A DNA stretch of 64,000 nucleotides. It comes from an uncultured Clostridia bacterium. Lineage in GTDB: Bacteria; Bacillota; Clostridia; TANB77; CAG-508. Each line of letters begins with the position of its first letter. Position 1 is the first letter of the stretch. The notes below the pieces were generated by a model. That model did not search any database. It had not been told where the DNA came from and worked only from the letters and a program-made list of their open reading frames with translations. This document shows, piece by piece, positions 54,931 to 62,990 of the stretch. The stretch lies in the NCBI GenBank assembly GCA_947623465.1, contig CANQGU010000004.1, forward strand, positions 18,090 through 82,089, given 5' to 3'. Made by a program: the position numbers and the translations under genes.

Positions 54931-57900
54931 TTATTTTATACCATTAGATTCACTTGTAAGTGTATATGTTCCTGCTTTAGTAAATGTAAGAGTTACTTTA
55001 CCACTAGCTATTGCAATTTCAACACCTTTATCATTTAATCCGAAAGAATCCAAGAAATCTTTAATTGCTTGAGCTTTAGTGTCATCTAAACTACTTCCAA
55101 AGTTAGTAGTATCTTTTTTGATTTCTTCTGCAGTTTTTTCTGTTAATACATAATTTTTACTAAATGATGCAATTTCTGTTGGTATTTCTTTTGCAGGTGT
55201 AACTGTTAATTCAGCATTTTTACCTTCATTAACTGTAACATTTACTTTTTTGGCACCTGTAAAGCTATCATCTGAAATATCAACTTTTCCATTTTCAACA
55301 GTTACATTTACTGTACTATCAATACTCATATTTTCATGGTCAACTGTTATTTTTGCACCTGTAGATTTAAGAGTAATTGATCCATTTAATCTTGAAGTAT
55401 CATTATCTTTTCCACTAAATTTAATTGTTGCATCTGATGTTGAAATATTTTCAAATACTAAATCATTTTGTTTAGCAGCACTATCATCTTCGTTAACTGT
55501 AATTGTTTGAGCATTAGCAGTTATTTTTAAATCTTCTGCTGTTGTAATTTTAATTCCATTTACTGACACTGTAGATCCTTCAGCAATTACTAAATCTTTA
55601 TTAGAATATGCATTAACTATTTCCACACCGTTCTGTACTGTTATTTTTTTCGTAGTTTCATCTACATATTGTGTTAAGCCACTAATATCATATATAGCAT
55701 TAGAACCTTTTAATATTAATTCTTTTATGTTTACTGAATTCCTAGGGTTTGTTGTAATTTTTACTTGGTTCTTTGGGCTACCTTCTAATTCTAATATTTT
55801 ATTTGCTAATTTATTTGAAAATGTTCTAGGAGTTGTGCTTTCTGCCTTATTTGGAAGTTTTATTATTAATTTTCCAGATGTATATGTAAATTTATCTCCT
55901 TCTTTTAAATCAGTTCCTAATAAACTATTTACATATCCTAATTCAGAAGAATAATCGTCAGCTATCTCTGTAGAAGTATAATTTACTCCGCTAATACTTA
56001 ATCCACCAGTAGAAATTTTTGCAATTTCATTTTCTTTTGTTTTTGAATTATCTGCAACAACTGTTAAGTTTTCTAAAGATGGTAATTCTTTATATAGTGT
56101 AACACCATTAGTTGGAGCTAATTCTGAAATTGCTTGAATTCCTTCAACATCAGCTAATATTTTGAAAATATATGTGTGTCCTGCTGTTAATCCGTCAATT
56201 ACAAATTGATTTTGTTTATCAGGTGTAATATCTACTATTCTTCCTGTATTTGTATATGTTGCTGCTTCCAATCCATCTGTACCTGTTTTTTCCCAAACTT
56301 CTACTTTATATTTAGTAGTTTTATCTTTTACAACGATAGGAGTTAATTGTAGTTTAACAGAATTTGATGTTTTTGAAACTAGGTTTACAGTTGACTTATC
56401 TATAGTAAAAAATTCTTTTGATGTTGCAACTGGTGACTCAATTGTTGCTAATGTTCCTGTTTTTGGTTCAACATATACAACAGCTTTATAAATTGTTTTA
56501 GTTTCATAGTTGTTATCTTTAACGTTATCTATAGTATATGTTGTTGCTGTAACATTTTCTCCATTATTTAAATCTAGTTCTAAGTTATTATCAACTTTAA
56601 CTAATTTAACTTTATATCCTGCAATATCGTCTTTTGAATAATCACTATTCCATGTTAATACTTTTCCTTGATTAGCATTTATATTAAATGTTATATCTGT
56701 AACTGGTTTTAATGCTGTTACAGTTACTTCATTTGAAAATACTGTATCAGAAGGGTTTTTATCATCTGGACTTGTTGCTTTAGCATAAATACCTATTTTA
56801 TATGTTCCAGCTTGTTTCGTCATTATAGTATCAAAACCTAATAATTGATCCATTGTTGTAGTTTTAACATCTGCTATAGTTGTTTCTGCAACAGCCTTTC
56901 CATCTTTATATAATGTAATAACAAATGTTTGATTTGACTCTGAACCTTTTTCTAATTCCCATTTAACATTTACTGTATTATAATTAGATTTATTAGTTAG
57001 TTCATCAATAGTAACACTCTTTATTGTTGTTAATGGATCTTTATTTTCATCTTTTGCAATTTTCACAGGTGTTGTAGCTTCTACTTTAACACTACCGTAT
57101 TCATCAACTAATACATAATATAAGTCAGCACCTGTATTATTTGTTAAATCAGTATATACTTTTTGATTTACTACTTTATTATCAGTAATATCTAATGATT
57201 TTAATGCTGATAATGCTGTATCTGTTGCTGTACTTTTATCTGAACTAAAACCTGTAAATGAACTTGACAATTTATCATAATACATTTTTACTATATTATC
57301 TCCATAAGCTTCAAAAGATATTGATGCTTCTTTTGTATTATCACGGATAGCTTTAACTTGTGCTAGTTTAGCGTTATTTATTTCTGTTGTATGTTTATCA
57401 GCAGTAAATGTTGCATATACAGTTTTCTCATCATTTGATACTAATTTTAATGTAGTTTTACCTTCATCTAAACTACTAAAGTTAAAAGTTTTTTCAATCT
57501 TTGTTGTATTTTTTGTTAATTCTATACTACTTACAACTGCAGATGAATCATATGTTCCATCATCTTTTACTTTTACTATTTTAGCATCTGATACTGTGTT
57601 TGTTAAAACACTATTCATTGTTATAACTGCTGGAACAGTATCTAAATTTCTGTTGTTTACATATTTGTCAGTTAATTCAACTGTGCATAATGTTTCTGGA
57701 GCTTTTTCTTTGTCAGGTGTTGCACTAATTACAGTATTTCTTAATTTTGCAGAATATTCCTTTATTGCTCTTGAATCATTACTATTTATTTTTCCGTCAT
57801 TTGCATCAACATCAGCTGCCTCTAATTGCAATTCATCTAAATTTTGGTTAATTTTTGCACTGTACTCATCAACCATTCTTGAATCATTACTATTTATTAA

Positions 57901-58263
57901 TCCATCTTTGTAAATATCTCCATATATTATTACTGTAAATGTTTCTCCATCAGCAATAAATGTATCCCCAGTTTTTACGATATTTTCTTGATTTACTAAT
58001 GAAATATTTGCACCATTAAATTGTGTAACATTTCCAAATTCTTCACTTTCAGTGATTTCTTTTACTGATACTACATCATTTTTTTCTACTAATACAAATG
58101 GTGCTACAGTTTTTCCTTTTACTAAGTCTCTATAAACCCCAACTGGATTTGTTTTTATAGTATCATTTGCATCTGCTGCAAATGTTTTACTTAAATTAAA
58201 TGAACTTAGTGCCATAATTCCAGCTAAAGCTAATGAAGACACAACTTTAAATTTATTATTCAC
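54931..58263 (-). CDS. Large secreted dockerin-bearing fibre-like protein F
   Basis: 1,110 residues, GTG start after AGGAGG. Signal peptide cut near SKTFAA. Dockerin at about 108-175: loop 1 D116-D127 (DIYKDGLINSND), loop 2 from D151 (DVDANDGKINSND, one residue longer), recognition residues NSNDSR in both halves, followed by repeated EYSAK. Modules follow the same plan as A (KQNQFVIDGLTAGHTYIFKI; VVADNSKTKENEIAKISTGG). The C-terminal domain ends KGVEIAIASGKVTLTFTKAG. Together with A it forms the outer subfamily. Confidence 0.8.
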   Translation of the reverse strand: MNNKFKVVSSLALAGIMALSSFNLSKTFAADANDTIKTNPVGVYRDLVKGKTVAPFVLVEKNDVVSVKEITESEEFGNVTQFNGANISLVNQENIVKTGDTFIADGETFTVIIYGDIYKDGLINSNDSRMVDEYSAKINQNLDELQLEAADVDANDGKINSNDSRAIKEYSAKLRNTVISATPDKEKAPETLCTVELTDKYVNNRNLDTVPAVITMNSVLTNTVSDAKIVKVKDDGTYDSSAVVSSIELTKNTTKIEKTFNFSSLDEGKTTLKLVSNDEKTVYATFTADKHTTEINNAKLAQVKAIRDNTKEASISFEAYGDNIVKMYYDKLSSSFTGFSSDKSTATDTALSALKSLDITDNKVVNQKVYTDLTNNTGADLYYVLVDEYGSVKVEATTPVKIAKDENKDPLTTIKSVTIDELTNKSNYNTVNVKWELEKGSESNQTFVITLYKDGKAVAETTIADVKTTTMDQLLGFDTIMTKQAGTYKIGIYAKATSPDDKNPSDTVFSNEVTVTALKPVTDITFNINANQGKVLTWNSDYSKDDIAGYKVKLVKVDNNLELDLNNGENVTATTYTIDNVKDNNYETKTIYKAVVYVEPKTGTLATIESPVATSKEFFTIDKSTVNLVSKTSNSVKLQLTPIVVKDKTTKYKVEVWEKTGTDGLEAATYTNTGRIVDITPDKQNQFVIDGLTAGHTYIFKILADVEGIQAISELAPTNGVTLYKELPSLENLTVVADNSKTKENEIAKISTGGLSISGVNYTSTEIADDYSSELGYVNSLLGTDLKEGDKFTYTSGKLIIKLPNKAESTTPRTFSNKLANKILELEGSPKNQVKITTNPRNSVNIKELILKGSNAIYDISGLTQYVDETTKKITVQNGVEIVNAYSNKDLVIAEGSTVSVNGIKITTAEDLKITANAQTITVNEDDSAAKQNDLVFENISTSDATIKFSGKDNDTSRLNGSITLKSTGAKITVDHENMSIDSTVNVTVENGKVDISDDSFTGAKKVNVTVNEGKNAELTVTPAKEIPTEIASFSKNYVLTEKTAEEIKKDTTNFGSSLDDTKAQAIKDFLDSFGLNDKGVEIAIASGKVTLTFTKAGTYTLTSESNGIK

Positions 58264-58283
58264 GATAAATTCCTCCTATATTT

Positions 58284-58946
58284 TTATTTAGATTTTTTAA
58301 CCATTATTACTGAAATACCAGCTATTACTATTGCTATTAATGCAAAAACTGCAATTCTTGTACCAGCTTGTGGTATACTTTTAATTGGTTTTCCACTTGA
58401 ATCTAATAATTCTTCATTATCTGAGTTATCTTCGTCTTGGTCTGTATTATTATTGTTGTTTTCGCTATTATCAGAGTTATTATTGTTGTTATTTTCGTTT
58501 TCTGTTGGTGTTGTTGTTCCTTCTACTACTTTTACTGATATTATATCTTGACCTTCTGCAAATTCTTCACCAGATTGTGTTACTATATCAGATCCTGTAA
58601 ATGATGCAGAATTTGTAGTTTCTTTAGCTATAAATGTAAATGTAACTGTTTCTGTTGATGTTGTTGCATCTGAACCTGTTATTATTACTTCTCCATCATT
58701 ATTAGCATTTTCTGTTAATGGGAATGCAGCTGTTGCTGATTTTTTTACATATTCAAATTTAGAAGCATCATATTTTAATGTTAAGTCAATGTTTCTTGAA
58801 GCTTGATTTAGTTGTAATGTGACTGTTACTTGATTTCCTTTCTTTACTTCTCCTGTACTTACTTTTAAACTTGCTGCATTTACCATAGTTGTAGATACTG
58901 CTAACATCATAATAGTTGTTATTAATCCTAATATTATTTTTTTCAT
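58284..58946 (-). CDS. Cohesin-like, sortase-anchored surface protein F
   Basis: 220 residues. Signal peptide MKKIILGLITTIMMLAVSTT, cut near VNAAS. Clear cohesin-type strands at about 25-140: GEVKKGNQVTVTLQLNQASR, IDLTLKYDASKFEYVKKSAT and ETVTFTFIAKETTNSASF. Asn-rich linker (about 145-180), then SIPQAG, membrane segment and VKKSK. Shares the IPQAG signal with A and lacks the YIDDNGNE tail of B-E. It lies 20 bases before large gene F. Confidence 0.82.
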   Translation of the reverse strand: MKKIILGLITTIMMLAVSTTMVNAASLKVSTGEVKKGNQVTVTLQLNQASRNIDLTLKYDASKFEYVKKSATAAFPLTENANNDGEVIITGSDATTSTETVTFTFIAKETTNSASFTGSDIVTQSGEEFAEGQDIISVKVVEGTTTPTENENNNNNNSDNSENNNNNTDQDEDNSDNEELLDSSGKPIKSIPQAGTRIAVFALIAIVIAGISVIMVKKSK

Positions 58947-58981
58947 TTTTATTACCTTCCTTTTTTCTTAATTTTTTATCA

Positions 58982-59007
58982 TTGCACAATTTCGCTATTT
59001 TGTGCAA
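58982..59007 (-). promoter_or_regulatory. Conserved palindromic leader element, unit F
   Basis: On the minus strand: TTGCACAA, AATAGCGAAA spacer, TTGTGCAA; perfect arms as in unit A. Confidence 0.8.
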
Positions 59008-59112
59008 AATAAAAACCATTAATAAAAGGTAGAAAAATATTTAAATTTGTGGTATTATATAAAATAAAAAAAGTCAAAATCAAAAATATATAGAATAGGG
59101 AAGGTGAAAATT

Positions 59113-59838
59113 ATGGAAAATCAATATTTTGAGCAATTTGATGAAATAAGAAAAGTAAAATCGAAAGATTTTTTAAAAGAAAAAAAGAAATTTGATTTTT
59201 TCAATACAAATGAATTTTCAGAAGATCAAGCTTTTATGAATTATAGAATGAGTGGCAGTATATATGAACAATTTATATGTTTATATGAGGGTTATGCAGA
59301 GACTAGTTTATTCTTATTAGAAGATTGTATAACAAATGACCATAGTAGTAAAAAAGATATTTGGATTTTTCCAATTTTTTTTAATATTATTCATGCATTA
59401 GAGCTTTTTTTAAAAGCAACTAGATACCTATTAAAAAAGATAGAAGATAATTCAATTGATGATAAATGTATAGTAGAAGGAAAACATGATATTTTATATT
59501 TATCAAAAGATGTATATAATAAAATCATAAAAAATAATGAATTTAATAAATTCAAAGATGATTTTAAATTAATACACACCTTTGTTAAAATGATTAAAGA
59601 TATATTTAAAATTGAAACAGTCAACAAAGGTGAATTTATTGCACCAAGGTATCCAATTACAGAAAATAATGAACCATATCCATATGTTGAACAGAATAAA
59701 TATATAGAAGGCACAAATTTTTTGGTAGATGAGAGATTTACAATAAAAATGAAAAACTTATATATTTGGGTAATAAAAATATATCAAATATGTGAAGATG
59801 TTAATAATTATGTTCAATATTTAGCCTTCAAAAAATAA
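59113..59838 (+). CDS. HEPN-like hypothetical protein
   Basis: 241 residues, mainly helical. FFNIIHALELFLKATRYLLK followed by GKHDILYLSKDVYNKIIK recalls the H-x-LEL-x-LKA ... KHDL-x-L core of HEPN-type proteins, but I cannot place it in a named family. No signal peptide or membrane segment. The ATG at 59113 has AAGGTG at the right distance; an in-frame GTG at 59104 overlaps that site. It is divergent from unit F. Confidence 0.5.
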   Translation: MENQYFEQFDEIRKVKSKDFLKEKKKFDFFNTNEFSEDQAFMNYRMSGSIYEQFICLYEGYAETSLFLLEDCITNDHSSKKDIWIFPIFFNIIHALELFLKATRYLLKKIEDNSIDDKCIVEGKHDILYLSKDVYNKIIKNNEFNKFKDDFKLIHTFVKMIKDIFKIETVNKGEFIAPRYPITENNEPYPYVEQNKYIEGTNFLVDERFTIKMKNLYIWVIKIYQICEDVNNYVQYLAFKK

Positions 59839-59921
59839 ATAAAAAAAATTTTTTTGGAAAATAAAGCAAAAAATCCTTGTAATTCACATAAAATCAACAA
59901 AAAATTGAATTTAAGAAAATT

Positions 59922-59950
59922 TTGACTTTTTTGTAAAAATGTAGTATAAT
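59922..59950 (+). promoter_or_regulatory. Promoter of carD
   Basis: TTGACT (59922-59927) and TATAAT (59945-59950), 17-base spacer. Confidence 0.8.
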
Positions 59951-60016
59951 AGAATTGTTGATGACATATAGAAGAAATTGTTTATTAACATAAAGTAATG
60001 AAAGGAGAGAGCATAC

Positions 60017-60586
60017 ATGTTTAATATAGGAGACAAAATAGTATATCCAATGCATGGAGCAGGAACAATTGATTCAATAGAAGAAAAAGATATTTTAGGT
60101 GAGAAACAATCATATTACATCCTAAGAATGCCAGGCGAGGTAAAAGTTATGGTACCAATAGAAAAGGCAGAACAAGTGGGTGTAAGATCAATTATAGATA
60201 AAGGTTCAGCTGACAAAGTATTTAAAGTTCTAGAACAAGATGAAACAGAAATGAACAAAAATTGGAATAAAAGATATAGAGACAACATGGACAAATTAAA
60301 AAGTGGAGACATCTATGAAATTGCAGATGTAGTCAGAAACCTAAGTTTTAAACAAAAAGAAAAAGGTCTATCAACAGGGGAAAAGAAAATGCTTACAAAT
60401 GCTAAACAAATTTTAGTAAGCGAGCTAGTATTAGCAGAACATTCAAACAAAGATGAAATGGAAGAAATAGTAGAAAATAAAATAAATAATTCATTTATAA
60501 CATTTAAGGCAAATGTTACAAGTAAAGAAGATATAGTTAAAAAATTCATACCATTTGATGGAAGTAATGTAACAGAAAATACATAG
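60017..60586 (+). CDS. CarD/CdnL-family transcription regulator
   Basis: 189 residues. The N-terminal RNA-polymerase-interacting domain (about 1-60: FNIGDKIVYPMHGAGTIDSI, YYILRMPGEVKVMVPIEKAE) matches the CarD/TRCF RID fold that binds the RNA polymerase beta subunit. A helical C-terminal DNA-binding domain follows (YEIADVVRNLSFKQKEKGLS, EKKMLTNAKQILVSELVLAE). CarD proteins stabilise open promoter complexes, often at rRNA promoters. Single gene with its own promoter and terminator. Confidence 0.92.
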   Translation: MFNIGDKIVYPMHGAGTIDSIEEKDILGEKQSYYILRMPGEVKVMVPIEKAEQVGVRSIIDKGSADKVFKVLEQDETEMNKNWNKRYRDNMDKLKSGDIYEIADVVRNLSFKQKEKGLSTGEKKMLTNAKQILVSELVLAEHSNKDEMEEIVENKINNSFITFKANVTSKEDIVKKFIPFDGSNVTENT

Positions 60587-60590
60587 AAAA

Positions 60591-60634
60591 AAATGATGAT
60601 TTTGGGGGCTTAATACAAAATCATCATTTTTTTG
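60591..60634 (+). terminator. Terminator of carD
   Basis: AAATGATGATTTTG and CAAAATCATCATTT arms followed by T. Confidence 0.9.
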
Positions 60635-60709
60635 TTGTCAATAGGTGTCAATAGGGACGTCCTTTTTTGACACATCTATTAAAAAACACTTCCTTTTTTG
60701 ACTATTTCC
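60635..60709. repeat. Partial copy of the GGGACGTCC repeat
   Basis: GTCAATAGGGACGTCC and TTTTTTGACAC match the arm of the hairpin at 24427-24544, here with only a decayed second arm (CACTTCCTTTTTTGACTA). It lies between carD and ssrA. Confidence 0.65.
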
Positions 60710-60720
60710 AAAAATTTGTA

Positions 60721-60749
60721 TTGAAAATATAGTTAAAATAATGTATAAT
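60721..60749 (+). promoter_or_regulatory. Promoter of ssrA
   Basis: TTGAAA (60721-60726) and TATAAT (60744-60749), 17-base spacer, 11 bases before the tmRNA 5' end. Confidence 0.85.
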
Positions 60750-60760
60750 AATTAATATAT

Positions 60761-61114
60761 GGGGGTGTAATTGGTTTCGACATTATACCAGAAGTATAAA
60801 TAGCGAGTAGTGGATGGTCGCTTCGGCCACTATAAAAAAGCGAAAAAAAATAAACGCTGATAATAAAGAATTAGCATTTGCTGCCTAGGAGCGGCAATGC
60901 CTTGTTTTATGTCCCTACGCGTAAAATAAAGGTATCATTTTAGTAGGAAACGAATCTACTCTGTAGCTTTGAGAGTAGAGGGTAATTAAAAGCTATATTT
61001 AAATTAAGCTTGTTTGTTAGCGTAATTTAAATGAATAAAAATAACAAACTGCACTCGGAGAAGTTTATATGGAAAGTGTAGTGGACAGGAGTTCAAATCT
61101 CCTCACCTCCACCA
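60761..61114 (+). ncRNA. ssrA: Transfer-messenger RNA (tmRNA)
   Basis: Rescues stalled ribosomes. The 5' end GGGGGTGTAATTGGTTTCGA and 3' end GGAGTTCAAATCTCCTCACC-TCC-ACCA form the tRNA-like acceptor (GGGGGTG pairs with CACCTCC, one G-U) with the CCA encoded. The tag reading frame is best placed at 60856-60888: GCT GAT AAT AAA GAA ... GCC TAG, giving ADNKELAFAA. It resumes with Ala like other clostridial tags but ends FAA rather than the usual LAA. Pseudoknot-forming GC stems follow the tag. About 354 bases, normal size. Confidence 0.95.
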
Positions 61115-61121
61115 AAACAAA

Positions 61122-61166
61122 AAAAGAGCTAGAAATATTGAAAATCAACATTTCTAGCTCTTTTTA
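61122..61166 (+). terminator. Terminator of ssrA
   Basis: AAAGAGCTAGAAA and TTTCTAGCTCTTT arms followed by T. Confidence 0.9.
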
Positions 61167-61211
61167 TGCAATTTTAATGCAACAAAACAAGTTTCGAAAA
61201 AATGGTAAAAG

Positions 61212-61243
61212 ATATTGACAAAGGACAAAATTTGAAATATAAT
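61212..61243 (+). promoter_or_regulatory. Promoter of the decayed Bro-N gene, with a 26-base direct repeat
   Basis: TTGACA (61215-61220) and TATAAT (61238-61243), 17-base spacer. Bases 61212-61237 are repeated exactly at 61921-61946. Confidence 0.7.
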
Positions 61244-61339
61244 ACAAACAATAGTTTTGTTAGAGCAATAAAAGTAGTTTTATAAATAGTAGTAAATGTA
61301 GTAAAAACTAAATATTTATAGAGATAGGATGTGTGGTTA

Positions 61340-61868
61340 ATGAAAAATAATAAATTAGAAACAATTTCAAATCTTTTTGAAGGAAAAGAAATAAGAAGTG
61401 TTTGGGATTCAGTAAAAGAAGATTATTATTTTAGTATAGTTGATGTAATAGGTGCTCTAACAGAAAGTAATATTCCAAGAAACTACTGGAGTGATTTAAA
61501 AAGAAAAATAAAACGAGAGGGAAGTCAACTGCACGAAGATATCGTGCAGTTGAAAATGAAAGCAAGTGATGGTAAATTTAGAGAAACAGATACATTAAAT
61601 ACAAAAGGTATTCTAAGATTAATTGAATCTGTTCCGAGTCCAAAAGCAGAACCATTTAAAATGTGGTTAGCTAATTTGGGAAGTATATGCTCTTTTGACA
61701 AATGAAATATATCAAGAATGGTCTGGTATGAAAGCTAGCGAATATAAAAAATATAAAGGAATAAGAAAAGAATCTTTAAGAGATAATATGACAGATATAG
61801 AAATTGCACTAACAAATGTTGGTGAAATTGCTACAAGAGATATTGCAGAGGCAGAGCATCCCAATTAA
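61340..61868 (+). pseudogene. Bro-N domain gene with an internal deletion
   Basis: The first 110 residues (IRSVWDSVKEDYYFSIVDVI, NYWSDLKRKIKREGSQLHED, KFRETDTLNTKGILRLIESV) are a good Bro-N domain, clearly related to the intact gene at 17659. Near 61680 the frame shifts and jumps from LANLG to YALLTNEIYQEWSGMKASEY, so roughly 60 codons present in the intact relative are missing. The second half runs in another frame to a stop at 61866-61868. The gene as written stops at 61705. Best read as a pseudogene made by a deletion of a few hundred bases or less. Confidence 0.75.
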
Positions 61869-61920
61869 TCGTCAAGAGAGAAGGAGTTGTAAATAACCAT
61901 GACAACGGCACCAAAAAAAT

Positions 61921-62077
61921 ATATTGACAAAGGACAAAATTTGAAAATGTAATCAATAAAGCAATGATTTCTTGCGAAAATAGCAATATTAGTGCAATAG
62001 ACCATTTTACTGATATCAATAAAATGGGTCAAATCGGTTCAGGAGCTTATAGAGAAAAGATTGAAATGTATATATAA
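61921..62077 (+). pseudogene. DinD-like fragment
   Basis: From 61940 the frame reads FENVINKAMISCENSN, then IDHFTDINKMGQIGSGAYRE, matching the N-terminal part of DinD-type DNA-damage-inducible proteins (FE-x-VI-x-KAM-x3-C, HF-x-D/E-V-x-KM-x2-xGSGA). It has no start codon and stops after 45 codons. It begins inside the second copy of the 26-base direct repeat. Confidence 0.6.
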
Positions 62078-62126
62078 AACAATAAAAAAAGTTAAATATA
62101 ATAAATTAAAAAAAAGGAGCAATTAA

Positions 62127-62978
62127 ATGAAAATCGAGTTATCAATGATTGATAATGCTCTAAAATATTATCAAATTAATGACACCAATTATAAAAACAA
62201 ATGTTATAGATGTATTAAAGATATCAACGAAATAAAAGAATTTAATATTAAAGCAGAAAAAATTTATAATATATTATATAATGATAAATCATTTAAGATT
62301 GATCTTCTTTGGCAAAAACAAAATATGTTTGAGCTTTTTGGACAACAACATAATCCTTATATAACAAATATTTTAGTATTATTAGGATATGAAATACATC
62401 ATAAAAACATGAAAATTAAAAATTATAATAACGAACAAAAGGAACTATATAAGAAAAGAGTTAAAGAAGCATTAACAAATGATATTTTTAATAGAAAATT
62501 AGAAGGCATAAGAATTTCGCAAATGATTTGGGCAGCATATTTTATTAATACAAAATTAATAGAAGTTGGAAGATTACAATATGAAAAATGTGAAAATTAT
62601 ATAAAAATCCATATACCATCAGGAGATAAATTACAAATAGATATGGTATTAGATTCAATAAACAAATCAAAACAAGAAATTGAAAAATATTTTAATGTAA
62701 AAAATCCAGAATATAGATGTGATTCTTGGCTATTAAGTAATCAGATAAATGATATTATAGATAAAAACTCAAATATCGCAAAATTTTATAATTTATTTGA
62801 GGTAAAAGATGGCTCAGATGCAACTAAAGATATATTAAATTATGTTTTTAATGTACAAGACTCTAGTAATTATAATGATTTAGTAGAAGATACTTCTTTG
62901 CAAAAATTATTAAAACAGCAATTAATAAAAAATAAAGAAATGAAAATAGGGTTGGGAAAATTAAAGGTAGAATTTTAA
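62127..62978 (+). CDS. GNAT-like acyltransferase-domain protein (NAT_N/GNAT_C type), tentative
   Basis: 283 residues. The C-terminal half carries YIKIHIPSGDKLQIDMVLDS, a stretch ending YRCDSWLLSNQINDII, then NIAKFYNLFEV: the pattern H-I-P-x-G ... V/C-x-SWLL-x-P-x-L ... N-I-x-x-F characteristic of the GNAT-like C-terminal domain of a widespread but poorly studied Firmicute family. The N-terminal half is helical with no motif I recognise. The substrate is unknown. ATG follows AAAAGGAGC. Confidence 0.6.
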   Translation: MKIELSMIDNALKYYQINDTNYKNKCYRCIKDINEIKEFNIKAEKIYNILYNDKSFKIDLLWQKQNMFELFGQQHNPYITNILVLLGYEIHHKNMKIKNYNNEQKELYKKRVKEALTNDIFNRKLEGIRISQMIWAAYFINTKLIEVGRLQYEKCENYIKIHIPSGDKLQIDMVLDSINKSKQEIEKYFNVKNPEYRCDSWLLSNQINDIIDKNSNIAKFYNLFEVKDGSDATKDILNYVFNVQDSSNYNDLVEDTSLQKLLKQQLIKNKEMKIGLGKLKVEF

Positions 62979-62990
62979 GTGCTACTAAGA

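Noticed and set aside
27518-59007. Cellulosome gene cluster
   Set aside because: No glycoside hydrolase, carbohydrate-binding module or multi-cohesin scaffoldin is visible, and the dockerins are N-terminal on non-enzymatic proteins.
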